This document shows positions 43,566-52,257 of a stretch of DNA of 64,000 nt, piece after piece. The notes under the pieces were generated by a model that was given only the letters and a program-made list of their open reading frames with translations, did not search any database and had not been told where the DNA came from. The stretch lies in contig CAWATU010000006.1 of the NCBI GenBank assembly GCA_963785125.1, positions 124,001 through 188,000 of the forward strand, given 5' to 3'. The translations under genes were made by a program, and so were the position numbers. The DNA is from QHXN01 sp963785125. Lineage in GTDB: Bacteria > Acidobacteriota > Blastocatellia > Pyrinomonadales > Pyrinomonadaceae. Numbering within the stretch: position 1 is the first letter of the stretch; each line of letters opens with the position of its first letter.

Positions 43566-44988
43566 CAGTCCTCCCTCAGGCCCCCTCGTTCTTTCGGTGC
43601 CCTTGCGGTCGCTTCAACTTCTGTCACGCGACAGCGCAGAGAGCCTTCGGCGAGACGCACGCGCACGGTCTCGCCCTCCTCCACGCCGCGCGCCGAGCGC
43701 AGCACACGGCCGCGCGCGTCCTCGCCAGCGCGTAGCCGCGCCCGAGCACGGCCAGCGGCGACATCGCGTCGAGCGAAGCGACGGCCAGACCCAAACGCCT
43801 TCGTGCGTCTTCGAGCCGCGCACGCGCCGCCGTCTCAAGCGCCGCGCCCCCCACCGCCAGACGCACGCGCGTGCGTGAAGCAGAAGCGGCCACGCCCGCG
43901 GGCGATAACTTATCCCTCACCGCTTCGAGCCTGCGGCGCGCGGCGCGGCTCAAGTCACCCGCGCGGTTCTCCAGACGACAGCGCGCGTCGTCAAGCTCTT
44001 CGCGCGCGACGCGCAGACGCATCCTGACTTCGTCGAAGCCGGGCGACATCGCCGCCTCCTGCACGCGCGCGCGCTCGGCGATCACGCGGTACCGCGTCGA
44101 GTTGAAGAGGCCGTGCGTGAGCCGCTCGACGTAGTCGCCGATCTCGTCCTCGCGCTCGGCGACGATCTCGGCGGCGGCCGTCGGCGTCGCGGCGCGCACG
44201 TCGGCGGCGAAGTCTGCGATGGTGAAGTCGGTCTCGTGCCCGACGGCCGAGATGACGGGGACGTGCGAGGCGCGGATGGCGCGCGCCACCTCCTCCTCGT
44301 TGAAGGCCCAGAGGTCTTCTGTGGAGCCGCCGCCGCGCCCGACGATGATGACATCTACACGCTCCTCCGTCAGACCTTCCGTGACGGCGCGCAGATGGTG
44401 CTCGTTCAGGGCGCGGATGGCGCGTGCGACCTCGGCGCCGGCGCCCTCGCCCTGCACGCGCGTCGGCGCCAAGAGGATGCTGACGGTGCGCGTGCGGCGC
44501 TCGACCGTGCGGATGATGTCGCGGATGGCGGCGCCCGTCGGGCTCGTCACGACGCCGACGCGGCGCGGGAGCAGCGGCAGCTCGCGCTTCACGGATTCGT
44601 CGAAGAGACCTTCGGCGGCGAGCCGCTCCTTCAACTGCTCGAAGGCGACGCGCAGCGCGCCCGCGCCGACGGGGTCGAGCGCCTCGACGATCAACTCATA
44701 CTCGCCGCGCGGCTCGTAGACCGTCATGCGGCCCCGCACGCGGACGAGCAACCCGTCCGAGGGGCGGAAGCGTATGCGCGCGTTGACGCCGCGGAAGCAG
44801 GTCGAGCGCAACTGCGCGCCCTCGTCGCGCACGGTGAAGTACCAGTGACCCGACGCGGCCTGCTTGAAGTTCGAGATTTCGCCCTCGACCCACACGGACG
44901 CAAAGCGGTTCTCCAGCGCCCCGCGCACCTGCGAGGTCAGCTCGGAGACCGACAGCGGCCGGCGCTCCGTCTCGTCAAACAGAGACAT
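43565..44988 (-). pseudogene. xseA: Exodeoxyribonuclease VII large subunit, frameshifted near the end
   Basis: XseA with OB-fold N-terminus (LSVSELTSQVRGALENRFAS, VWVEGEISNFK), catalytic region (VGVVTSPTGAAIRDI, VGRGGGSTEDLWAFNEE, VISAVGHETDFT) and coiled-coil C-terminus. After MSPLAVLGRGYALAR the frame breaks at about 43718-43723, where one base appears missing. In the plain frame the protein would end at 43624 with a Cys/Arg-rich tail. Adding one base restores a normal continuation (DARGRVLRSARGVEEGETVR) that ends exactly at the DUF2939 ATG. Start taken at the ATG at 44988; one at 45006 is possible. No good ribosome binding site. Confidence 0.85.
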
Positions 44989-45043
44989 GAGTAAGGGGCG
45001 AGACATCGTGTCGGGAAGGATGAAGGATGAGGGGAGAAAATTC

Positions 45044-45158
45044 AAGTAGGCAGTAGTCAGAAGCAGCAGGCAGTAGGCTCCGCTCCGCGGAGGTTGATGA
45101 TGACAGCCGCAGTGTTCGTAATAAGAAAGGTTTTCTACTGTCTACTGCTCTGCCTTTG
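45044..45158. repeat. Heptamer-armed palindrome with CGCGGAGCG core, GTAGGCA family
   Basis: Left arm 45044-45079 (AGTAGGC, AGTAGTC, AGAAGCA, GCAGGCA, GTAGGCT) and right arm 45134-45158 (reverse strand GCAGAGC, AGTAGAC, AGTAGA). Read on the minus strand the core runs AGTAGAAAACC, TTCTTA, ACGAAC, CTGCGGCTGTCATC and ends CCGCGGAGCGG, matching the core of the lspA-lgt element. It lies between xseA and a VWA gene and contains the latter's stop. Confidence 0.87.
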
Positions 45159-46302
45159 CATAGTAGCCGCGGCGGTAGAAGAGGTTGAGGTTCTGCTTCC
45201 TGAGTTGGGGGTTGATGGTCTCGATCTGGACGGTGCGGTAGGAGCCGTCGCGGGCGCGTCGGGTGGAGGTGTAGGTGATGAGGTATTGCGCGCGCAGCTC
45301 CTGCTCGATCTGGGCGAAGGCGGCGGGGAGGTCTTCGGGGCGCTTGGGGAAGAAGGCGCGGCCGCCGGTCTCTTCGGCGAGGTTGCGGAGGAAGTCGGGG
45401 CGCATCTCGCCGTAGGGGAACTTCTTGTCGCGGATGCCGATGGCGTAGACGACCACGTTGTGACGCGCGGCGTATTCGGTTGCCTGGTAGAGGCGCACGC
45501 GGCTGCTCGTGTCGTCGCCATCGGTGAGAATGATGATGGCGCGGCGCGTCCGCTCCGATGTCTTCGAGAGCACCTCGCGGACGGCGAGGACGACCGAATC
45601 CCACACGCCCGTCAGGCAGCGCAGACGCACGTTGTCGGGTGCGTCGCGGTCGTTGCACTCGGGGCTGCGGTCAGTCCAGCGCACCTGTAATGCATTGACC
45701 GCGGCGAGGAGCGGAGCGGCGTCCGAGACGAGCGGGTGTTCGAGCCGCGTGATGCCTGTGAAGGAGACGACGGCCGCCGAGTCCTTCGCGGGCCGGAGCA
45801 CCGAGCGGATGAAGCTTGACGCGGCCTCCTGCTCGTCCTTCAAGACCTTCTCCTGCGAGGCCGAGGTGTCCACGAGCAGGGCGAGCGAGAGCGGCGCGTC
45901 CGTCTCGCGCTCGAACGTCTCGATCTTCTGCTCGACGCCGTCCTCTGTGATGCGCAGGTCTTCGGCGCGCAGCATCGTGACGAAGCGACGCTTCTTGTCG
46001 GTCACCGACAGCAGCAGCCGCGTCAGGTCTGTGTCGATGCGCTCGACCTCTTCGGACTCGTCGGACGTCGGGGTCGGAGACGGCGTCGGGGTGGGCGTCG
46101 GCGTCGGAGGAGGTGTGGGCGTCTGGGTCGGGCTGGGCTCTTGCAGCGGCTGCGCGGGCGCGGGCTCCTGCGCGCGCGCAGCCGCTAAGCAGATTGAAGC
46201 CAGGAGCAGCGCAAAGAAGAGGCTCGAAGAAACACGGCCTAAAGGAGCCCGCGCTCCTTTGGCTCGCGCCCCTTCGGTCGAGGCATCTGAAGTCGAAAAC
46301 AT
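45142..46302 (-). CDS. Secreted VWA domain protein with PT-rich linker
   Basis: 386 residues. Signal peptide (SSLFFALLLASICLAAARAQ), a Pro/Thr repeat linker (TPTPTPTPSPTPT), a segment LRITEDGVEQKIETF, and a VWA domain (about 140-340) with the intact metal site DTSAS and ILTDGDDT. A Cys pair (SPECND...LRCL) may form a disulfide. The tail is ELRAQYLITYTSTRR, as in its paralogues. AAGGGG lies 7 bases before the ATG at 46302. It begins 23 bases after the stop of the larger VWA gene. Its last codons lie in a repeat arm. Confidence 0.86.
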   Translation of the reverse strand: MFSTSDASTEGARAKGARAPLGRVSSSLFFALLLASICLAAARAQEPAPAQPLQEPSPTQTPTPPPTPTPTPTPSPTPTSDESEEVERIDTDLTRLLLSVTDKKRRFVTMLRAEDLRITEDGVEQKIETFERETDAPLSLALLVDTSASQEKVLKDEQEAASSFIRSVLRPAKDSAAVVSFTGITRLEHPLVSDAAPLLAAVNALQVRWTDRSPECNDRDAPDNVRLRCLTGVWDSVVLAVREVLSKTSERTRRAIIILTDGDDTSSRVRLYQATEYAARHNVVVYAIGIRDKKFPYGEMRPDFLRNLAEETGGRAFFPKRPEDLPAAFAQIEQELRAQYLITYTSTRRARDGSYRTVQIETINPQLRKQNLNLFYRRGYYAKAEQ

Positions 46303-46324
46303 CTGGCCCCTTGTTCTTTGAAGT

Positions 46325-48376
46325 CTACTGCGCGGGGGCCGTCACGGCGGCCGAGACGGCGACCGCAGGACTCAGGCGCACGCTCGCGCCCTCGTGCGAG
46401 ACCTTGACGCGCACGCGCGATTCGGGACGCGCGTCTGCGCCGGTCTCGTAGGTGATGGTGTAGGCCGTGCGCAGTTGCGCGGCCACGTCGTCGTAGGCGC
46501 GCTGCAACTGTTCGAGCCGCGTGATGGGGTAGTACTTGCCGCCCGAGACCTCCGCGAGCCGCGCGCCCTCCTCTTCGGCGCGGCTGGTCAGCTCAAGGAA
46601 GCGCGTGCGCGTCGGGTCGAGCGTCGCAGAGGCCGCGGGCGCGCTCGAAGAGGGGATGAGCCCCGAGGGGACGTAGAGCGGGTAGATGATGGCGCCCGTC
46701 TCGTAGACCGCATCGACGATGACGGGGAACGAGAGGAACGAGCGGTTGTCGTCGCCGTCCGAGAGCACCACGACGCCCGTACGCTCGCCGCGCAAAGGTC
46801 GCAGCACATGCACGAGCGAGTAGCCGAGCGCGTCGTAGAGCGACGTGGCGCCGCCGGCCTGAATGTCCTTGATGCGCTCGGTGAGCACGCCGCGGTCGTT
46901 GGTGAACTCGGAGACGAGCTGTACGTCGTCGCGGAAAGAGACGATGGCGATGCGATCCTGCGGGCCGGCCGTATTGAGAAACGCGAGCGCGGCCTTGCGG
47001 ATGAAGTCGATGCGCTCCTCAAGGCTCCCCGAAACGTCGAGGAGGAGGACGAGGTTGAAGGGCGCGGTCGTCGGCTGTACGTCGCGCACGGCGCGCTCGA
47101 CGCCGCCCTCTGTGACGGTGAAGTCTTTGGCCGTGAGTCCCGTGACGGCGCGGCCCGTGCGGTCTGTAACGCGCGCCTGCACACGCGCGAGCGAGGCGCC
47201 TGCGGAGGTGCGCACATCGAAGGGGCTGCTGTTGCGCGCGCCGAGCGTGGGGCCGCCGCGGCGGTCGCCGAGCGTCTGCGCGTAGTCGCCGACGAGGCGC
47301 GGCGCGACCTTGCGGATGGCGTCGATCAGCTCGCTGTCGCCGCTGCGGATGATGGCACGGGCGGCATCCGTAAGCGTGCGCTCGCGTAAGTCGGACGGGA
47401 CACGCGCTTCGTCCTTGACGCCGAAGAGCAGGACACCGCGCGCCGTCTCAAGGCTCAACTTGACCTGCGTCTCCTTTAGAGTCTTCCGGGCCTCGGCCTT
47501 CAACGCCTTCGCCTTCTCCTCGCGCGCCTTCTTCAGCGCCTCCTCCTTCTTCATAGCCTCCTCGCGCTGGCGCTCCTCCTCCTTCTTCAACGCCTCCTTG
47601 TCCTTCGGATCGGGCGTCGGCCGCGTCTCGACCGCGGCGCTCTCAACGACGGCCGTGTCTTCCGCCTCTTCTGCTGAAGGCTCGGGCTCACCCTTCTGCT
47701 CGCCCTTCTCCTTCTTCTTCTCTTCGGGGAAGCGGCCGGAGATTTCGTAGACGCCGCCGCGCTTCTCCTTCACCTTCGGCAGCTCAACCTCGGAGAAGAG
47801 GCGCGGGCGGCTGAGCGTCCAGCGGAAGCTGTAGCGCAGCGCATCCAGAGGCACGTCGGCGCGGATGGTGCCCGTGTCGGTTTTGGCCTCGGCAGAGGCC
47901 AGATTGCCGACGACATCGACGGCGCCCGCCTCGGTCTCGACCCACACGCGCGAGCGCGCGGGGACGCGCACCGTCAGGTCGATGCGTTCGCGCTCGATCT
48001 GCGCCTGACTCGGCGTCACCTTCCGGCCGTCCGTCGGACGCGAGGCCGCGCCCTCGCGCTCGACCTCGATCTGGATGACGCCGGCCGCACTCGTCACGCG
48101 CACGTCCCGCTCCGACACCGCCAGCCCCGCGGCCGACGAAGCGCGGATGGAGACGCGCTTCGACTCCTCCTCGGCCAGCACGCTCACGCGCCCCGTCCGG
48201 TTCTTCACGCGCAGCTCGATGGGCGCGGACGCGTCGAGGTCGCGCTCGAACGCGGCGGCCTCTCCCTGCGCACGCGCGCGCGGCAGCGGCACCGCCAACA
48301 GCAGGATGACGAGAGCTATGATTTGAAGACGGGAGACGCGGCCGGACACGTCCGCGGAGGGGACTCGGTAAAACAT
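46325..48376 (-). CDS. Large secreted VWA domain protein with charged coiled coil
   Basis: 683 residues. Signal peptide (LQIIALVILLLAVPLPRARA), an N-terminal beta-rich region with adhesin-like pattern (GRVSVLAEEESKRVSIRASS, about 40-200), a Lys/Glu coiled coil (about 215-305: KDKEALKKEEERQREEAMKK), and a C-terminal VWA domain (about 420-640) with the intact metal site DVSGS and VLSDGDD. ARVTDRTGRAVTGLTAKDFT precedes the VWA domain as in paralogues. It is first in a two-gene VWA unit. No good ribosome binding site before the ATG at 48376. Confidence 0.85.
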   Translation of the reverse strand: MFYRVPSADVSGRVSRLQIIALVILLLAVPLPRARAQGEAAAFERDLDASAPIELRVKNRTGRVSVLAEEESKRVSIRASSAAGLAVSERDVRVTSAAGVIQIEVEREGAASRPTDGRKVTPSQAQIERERIDLTVRVPARSRVWVETEAGAVDVVGNLASAEAKTDTGTIRADVPLDALRYSFRWTLSRPRLFSEVELPKVKEKRGGVYEISGRFPEEKKKEKGEQKGEPEPSAEEAEDTAVVESAAVETRPTPDPKDKEALKKEEERQREEAMKKEEALKKAREEKAKALKAEARKTLKETQVKLSLETARGVLLFGVKDEARVPSDLRERTLTDAARAIIRSGDSELIDAIRKVAPRLVGDYAQTLGDRRGGPTLGARNSSPFDVRTSAGASLARVQARVTDRTGRAVTGLTAKDFTVTEGGVERAVRDVQPTTAPFNLVLLLDVSGSLEERIDFIRKAALAFLNTAGPQDRIAIVSFRDDVQLVSEFTNDRGVLTERIKDIQAGGATSLYDALGYSLVHVLRPLRGERTGVVVLSDGDDNRSFLSFPVIVDAVYETGAIIYPLYVPSGLIPSSSAPAASATLDPTRTRFLELTSRAEEEGARLAEVSGGKYYPITRLEQLQRAYDDVAAQLRTAYTITYETGADARPESRVRVKVSHEGASVRLSPAVAVSAAVTAPAQ

Positions 48377-48421
48377 AGACTGAAATCTTGCCCGCCGGGG
48401 GCGCGGGGGTCAAGGGGAGGA

Positions 48422-48548
48422 GAGTAGGCAGTAAGCAGATGGCAGATGGCAGTTAAGAGTGCCGCTGTCGGGAACTCTGATTTAATCTTGCAACTCGCTT
48501 AACGCGGAGCGACTGCCTACTGCCTACTGCCATCTGCCTACTGCTCTC
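48422..48548. repeat. Heptamer-armed palindrome with CGCGGAGCG core, GTAGGCA/ATGGCAG family
   Basis: Left arm 48422-48459 (GTAGGCA, GTAAGCA, GATGGCA, GATGGCA, GTTAAGAG) and right arm 48512-48548 (reverse strand GCAGTAG, GCAGATG, GCAGTAG, GCAGTAG, GCAGT). The core (48460-48511) begins TGCCGCTGTCGGGAACTCTG and ends TTAACGCGGAGCG, homologous to the element at 27496-27599. It lies between a small gene and the large VWA gene. Confidence 0.87.
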
Positions 48549-48762
48549 ATCCGTTCCTCTTATGTATGTACTCCCCGATGGCGTCTCGCAGTTCGGCGGC
48601 CTGCTCTTCGGAGAGGGTGCCGGTGACGGCGCGCCCCTCCTGAAAGCCGATGACGGCGACGCGGCCGTCCATCTGGAAGTTGAAGGTGAAAGTGCTGCCG
48701 TTCTCCAGCTCGAAGACGAGCGCGGGCGAGACGCTGGCCGCGCTGTTTGACTCAAGTGGCAT
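48547..48762 (-). CDS. Hypothetical protein, 71 residues
   Basis: A small soluble protein with beta-like VFELENGSTFTFNFQMDGRV and a helical end LSEEQAAELRDAIGEYIHKR. Family unknown. GGAGAAGG lies about 9 bases before the ATG and codon use is that of the neighbours, so it is likely real. The TGA stop overlaps the edge of the palindrome that follows. It is upstream of the two VWA genes, separated by that palindrome. Confidence 0.55.
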   Translation of the reverse strand: MPLESNSAASVSPALVFELENGSTFTFNFQMDGRVAVIGFQEGRAVTGTLSEEQAAELRDAIGEYIHKRNG

Positions 48763-49076
48763 CTCTAAGCCTTCTCCGCATACTTTTCGGGATTCTCGGT
48801 CGGGAACCGTGCGCGCGCCGCGTCAACTCGAAATTCTGCGGGCGCGGCTCCGGCGGCGCTATCTTAACAGAGTCGGCGCCCGGCCGCGCAGCCTGACCGT
48901 AAACTTTGCGGACGCCGAACAGGTCAATTTCAACTCTAAAATTTCAGATTTCAGACCTTCGTGGACGAACCGGCGCGCGGCCGCGCGCATCTGATATGCT
49001 GTCAGCGAGAAGCAACCCTCAAAGCGATTTTCGGGCATCCATCTTCCAGAGTTCGGCCGCCGTTTCAGTTTTAAGG
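48763..49076. other. Divergent intergenic region
   Basis: 314 bases between the leftward 71-residue protein and the rightward peptidase. It includes a short AT-rich stretch (AATTTCA, GATTTCA steps near 48945) resembling a weak half of the GATTTGA-type array. No gene or clear promoter is seen. Confidence 0.4.
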
Positions 49077-50036
49077 ATGAAGCAGAAGAAGACCCAACTC
49101 GCCGTGTTCGCCGTCGCGCTCGTCGCGCTCGTCGGTGTCCTGACGCTCGTCTCGCGCACGGGCTACGGGCAGCAGTCGCAGGCCGAAGGCCAGTCGGCCG
49201 CGGCGCCCGCCCTGAAGCCCATGGCCCTCGTCGAGAAGAGGACGGCCATAGCCTCCGCCGAGAAGAAGGACTCTTCGCTCTTCGCGGCTGCGGCCGAGCG
49301 CAACACGGTTCTGAAGTACGAGTTGAGCTGGGCCTTCGGCGGTAAGCAGCAGCGCGGCTGGTACCTCTACACCTCGCTCATCACGCGCCTGCTGGAGTCG
49401 GAAGGCGAGGCCGCCGGGTCTGACTTCGCCTCGGCGCTCTCGCGCTGGCAGACGGCGGCGGGGATGCGCCCGAGCGGCATACTCGACGACGAGACGCTCT
49501 ACCGCATGGTCTCGACGTGGCAGGGCGCGCGGCTGAAGAACAAGGAGTACGCGACGCCCGACCGCCTGCTTCAGGCGCCGGCCTCGGACTTCTACGACCC
49601 CACGCGCGCCGACGCGCTCCGGCAGGTCGAGCGCGAGACCTACGTCGCCTACAAGCGCATGGTCGCGGCGGCGGCCAGCGACCCCTCTTCGGGGCTGAAG
49701 GTGACGGCCGCGGGGGAGTTGGCGCCCGAAGAGAAGTTCCTCAAGATCATCTCCTCTTTCCGCTCGCGCGAGCATCAGGCTTCCCTGCGTGCGCAGTCGC
49801 CTGGCTCGGGCCGCGCAGGACTGGCCGTCAACAGCCCGCACTTTACGGGTCGCGCCCTCGACCTCTACGTCGGCGGCGAGCCCGTCGAGACACGCGACTC
49901 CAACCGCGCGCTACAGGTGCAGACCCCGGCCTACCGCTGGCTCGTCACGAACGCCGAGCGCTTCGGCTTCCGCCCTTACTATTATGAGCCGTGGCACTGG
50001 GAGTACGTCGGTCATTCTTCTGTTGTAAGCAACTAG
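49077..50036 (+). CDS. Membrane-anchored M15-type (VanY-like) D,D-carboxypeptidase
   Basis: 319 residues. An N-terminal helix (QLAVFAVALVALVGVLTLVS) serves as signal or anchor. A peptidoglycan-binding-like segment (about 80-150: FASALSRWQTAAGMRPSGIL) precedes a C-terminal M15 domain (about 210-315) with zinc ligands in SPHFTGRALDLYVGG (His and Asp) and EPWHWEYVG (His). It should trim D-Ala from peptidoglycan stem peptides. The ATG at 49077 is set by the signal helix; AAGG is too close to it to be an ideal ribosome binding site, so a start slightly upstream is possible. Confidence 0.82.
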   Translation: MKQKKTQLAVFAVALVALVGVLTLVSRTGYGQQSQAEGQSAAAPALKPMALVEKRTAIASAEKKDSSLFAAAAERNTVLKYELSWAFGGKQQRGWYLYTSLITRLLESEGEAAGSDFASALSRWQTAAGMRPSGILDDETLYRMVSTWQGARLKNKEYATPDRLLQAPASDFYDPTRADALRQVERETYVAYKRMVAAAASDPSSGLKVTAAGELAPEEKFLKIISSFRSREHQASLRAQSPGSGRAGLAVNSPHFTGRALDLYVGGEPVETRDSNRALQVQTPAYRWLVTNAERFGFRPYYYEPWHWEYVGHSSVVSN

Positions 50037-50112
50037 GTCGCCGGGGGCGCTGTCTCGGGCGTCCCGTTTTTGACCGGCGCGCGAGAATAGATTACCTTCC
50101 GCCTCACGAATT

Positions 50113-50289
50113 ATGCCCAGCAAGCCCCGTCCAATCAGACGATGTCGCAAGTGCGACCGGCGTATCTCTCACTCCGTCTTTAAATGTCCGATGTGCGGCC
50201 GGGTGCAGCCGACCCTGATGCAGTGGGTCTGGATCGTCGGGGCAGCCGCGGTCGTGCTCTTCGCCGCTTACAAGTACCTCGGGTTCTGA
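50113..50289 (+). CDS. Zinc-ribbon membrane microprotein, 58 residues
   Basis: An open frame from ATG to TGA. The N-terminal half carries two CxxC pairs (CRKC and CPMC, 17 residues apart), a small zinc ribbon, with basic residues around it. The C-terminal half is one transmembrane helix (WVWIVGAAAVVLFAAYKYLGF). Such ribbon-plus-helix proteins are common; the role is unknown. The intact four Cys and helix argue for a real gene despite a weak ribosome binding site. It follows the peptidase gene in the same direction by 76 bases. Confidence 0.6.
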   Translation: MPSKPRPIRRCRKCDRRISHSVFKCPMCGRVQPTLMQWVWIVGAAAVVLFAAYKYLGF

Positions 50290-50329
50290 TGGCGGAAGAT
50301 AGAGGCTGGGCGCAGGCCCGAGCAGGCGG

Positions 50330-52078
50330 CTACGGCATCGTGTAGTTAATGTCGAGCGATAGAATCTGGTTGCCCCCCTCGATCTGCTGCACGGTGCAGC
50401 CCGGGCTCGGGTTGACCTGAATCGACGCGGGCGTGTTCACGCCGCCCGAGGTCGAATAGACGACGAAGCGCCGCACCTTCGGCGGGCACAGGCCCACGGG
50501 CAGCGTGAAGATAGTCCCGAGCGTCCCGCCCTTGATGTATCCCTTAATCCTCACCTCGTAGCCGTTGCCCGTCAGCGTGTAGGCGGCCGACTCCCAGTTG
50601 GCCGCGTCGTAGTTCGTCCACGACCCGACCAGCGTCGGCGTGTACCAGACCGTGTGGTTCGTCACCAGTTGTCCCGCGGCGCCGAGGTTCGTGATGACGG
50701 GCGAGACGCGCGCGTGCGCCGTCACAACGTCGGAGACGTAAGCCTTCGACACGGACGCGCCGACGCGCACGTGGTTGTTGGTGGAGAGCATCGCCGCGTC
50801 GCGCAGCACGACGACCCCCGTCCCGCCGAGGTCGGCCGTGTAACCGGTCGTCGCCGTCGAGGACGACCCCACGATGGAGATGAGCCCGCTGCCGTCTATC
50901 TGGAAAGACGAGGTGGCCCCGCCCCAGACCTTGACGTTTCGGAACTGCGCCTTCCCTGCGTTGGTCGGGCGCACGCGGATGCCCACGGGGCTCGCGCCGA
51001 CGTAAGGGACTAGCGAGACGTTGGTGAACGAGAGCCCGGAGGTGGCCTGCGCGTCCGCGATGTCGATGCAAGAGTTGCACACGTCCATCGAGACGTTCAC
51101 GAAGTCGCCGTAGGCCGCCCCGTTCGCCGAGCCGTTATCCTCCGACCCGGCCGAGCGCTCGAAGCGCATCCCCGCCTGATAGCCGAGCGAGAAGAGGTCG
51201 GAGCCCTGTATCGAGTCGGCGCGCTTGATGAGGAAGGCTGTGCCGTTGGCCTTCGCCCAGACGTACGGCCCCGTCTCCGCCCCGCCCGCCCCGTTCGAGT
51301 CGCCGGTCTTGTAGCTCCAGTTGGGGACGAAGTGAATCGACTGAAGGCGCGTCACGTCGAGGTTCTTATCGACCTCGACGCCGACCTTGAGCGGCTGCCC
51401 CGTCACGTCGCGAATCGTCGCCCGGTGACTGAAGTTGCCGACGTAGATGCCCTTGTAAGGGTTGACCAGCTCGACCCGCTCGACGCGCGCGTCCATCCCC
51501 ACGAAGCTGATGGCCCACGGGTAGGCCGTCGGCGTCGAGGCCGTCGGCGACTGGTTCGGGTGATAGATCGAGACGCCTTCGAGCGCGCCGTTCTGCCGCA
51601 CCGTGACGCAGGGCGGCCCCGCCTCGTTGCCCGCGTCGGCGGTGCAGCGGATGACCGTGCCTTTGTCGAAGTCAACGTTGCGAGAGGGCGTCCACGTCCC
51701 CGACTCGGGGCGCGGGTGCGTGCCTTGATGGAAGCCGACCAGCCGCACGTTCTTCGGGACGGTGATGGCCGCGCCGAGCCGGTACTGACCGGGCGGGAGC
51801 AGCACGTCGAGGGCGCCCGCGCCGGAGGCCGCAGTCAGCGCGGCCTGCAAGTTTGTGGCATCGTTGGTCGAGCCGTCGCCCGCAACGCCGTAGCTCTTCG
51901 CATCGAAGGTCTTGCGGTCCGACTGTACGCCCGCCGAAGCACCGCCGCCCGTCTGGATGTCGGCTTCGACGGCTCGGCCCGCAGCGACAGCGTTGACGGT
52001 CGGGCCGTTGCCGTTGACGCTCTCCGGCGCAGCCGCCAGCAGCGCCGCGGTCAGGAGTGCGGAAAGTATGCGCAGCAT
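50330..52078 (-). CDS. Secreted right-handed beta-helix (pectate-lyase-like) protein
   Basis: 582 residues. Signal peptide (MLRILSALLTAALLAAA), then the Pectate_lyase_3 type opening FDAKSYGVAGDGSTNDATNL, LLPPGQYRLGAAITVPKNVR, which marks the start of a right-handed beta-helix (about 60-480), and a C-terminal beta domain. Such proteins bind or cut acidic polysaccharides; specific catalytic residues are not evident, so it may be a polysaccharide-binding or phage-tail-spike-like fold. GGGGGAG lies 8 bases before the ATG at 52078. It stands alone, convergent to the zinc-ribbon gene. Confidence 0.75.
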   Translation of the reverse strand: MLRILSALLTAALLAAAPESVNGNGPTVNAVAAGRAVEADIQTGGGASAGVQSDRKTFDAKSYGVAGDGSTNDATNLQAALTAASGAGALDVLLPPGQYRLGAAITVPKNVRLVGFHQGTHPRPESGTWTPSRNVDFDKGTVIRCTADAGNEAGPPCVTVRQNGALEGVSIYHPNQSPTASTPTAYPWAISFVGMDARVERVELVNPYKGIYVGNFSHRATIRDVTGQPLKVGVEVDKNLDVTRLQSIHFVPNWSYKTGDSNGAGGAETGPYVWAKANGTAFLIKRADSIQGSDLFSLGYQAGMRFERSAGSEDNGSANGAAYGDFVNVSMDVCNSCIDIADAQATSGLSFTNVSLVPYVGASPVGIRVRPTNAGKAQFRNVKVWGGATSSFQIDGSGLISIVGSSSTATTGYTADLGGTGVVVLRDAAMLSTNNHVRVGASVSKAYVSDVVTAHARVSPVITNLGAAGQLVTNHTVWYTPTLVGSWTNYDAANWESAAYTLTGNGYEVRIKGYIKGGTLGTIFTLPVGLCPPKVRRFVVYSTSGGVNTPASIQVNPSPGCTVQQIEGGNQILSLDINYTMP

Positions 52079-52257
52079 CAAACGTGTCTCCCCCTTGAAG
52101 GGCATCGTAAGCGTGGCGGCCGTGGGAACCAAGTCTCCGTGGACTTCGCTCCCGACGCACGCGTTGACGCGCGCACGCGGAAAGGGGCGGCCCTTGTTGC
52201 GGGCCGCCCCTTCGCGCATACAGAGCCCGGAGGCTCGTCTCTTCCCTTCCGCCCCCT

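Noticed and set aside
6934..48548. Palindromes as insertion-sequence ends or excised transposons.
   Set aside because: No transposase, no target-site duplication that I could recognise, and the interior is only tens of bases. A mobile origin of the cores remains possible, but not as a complete insertion sequence.
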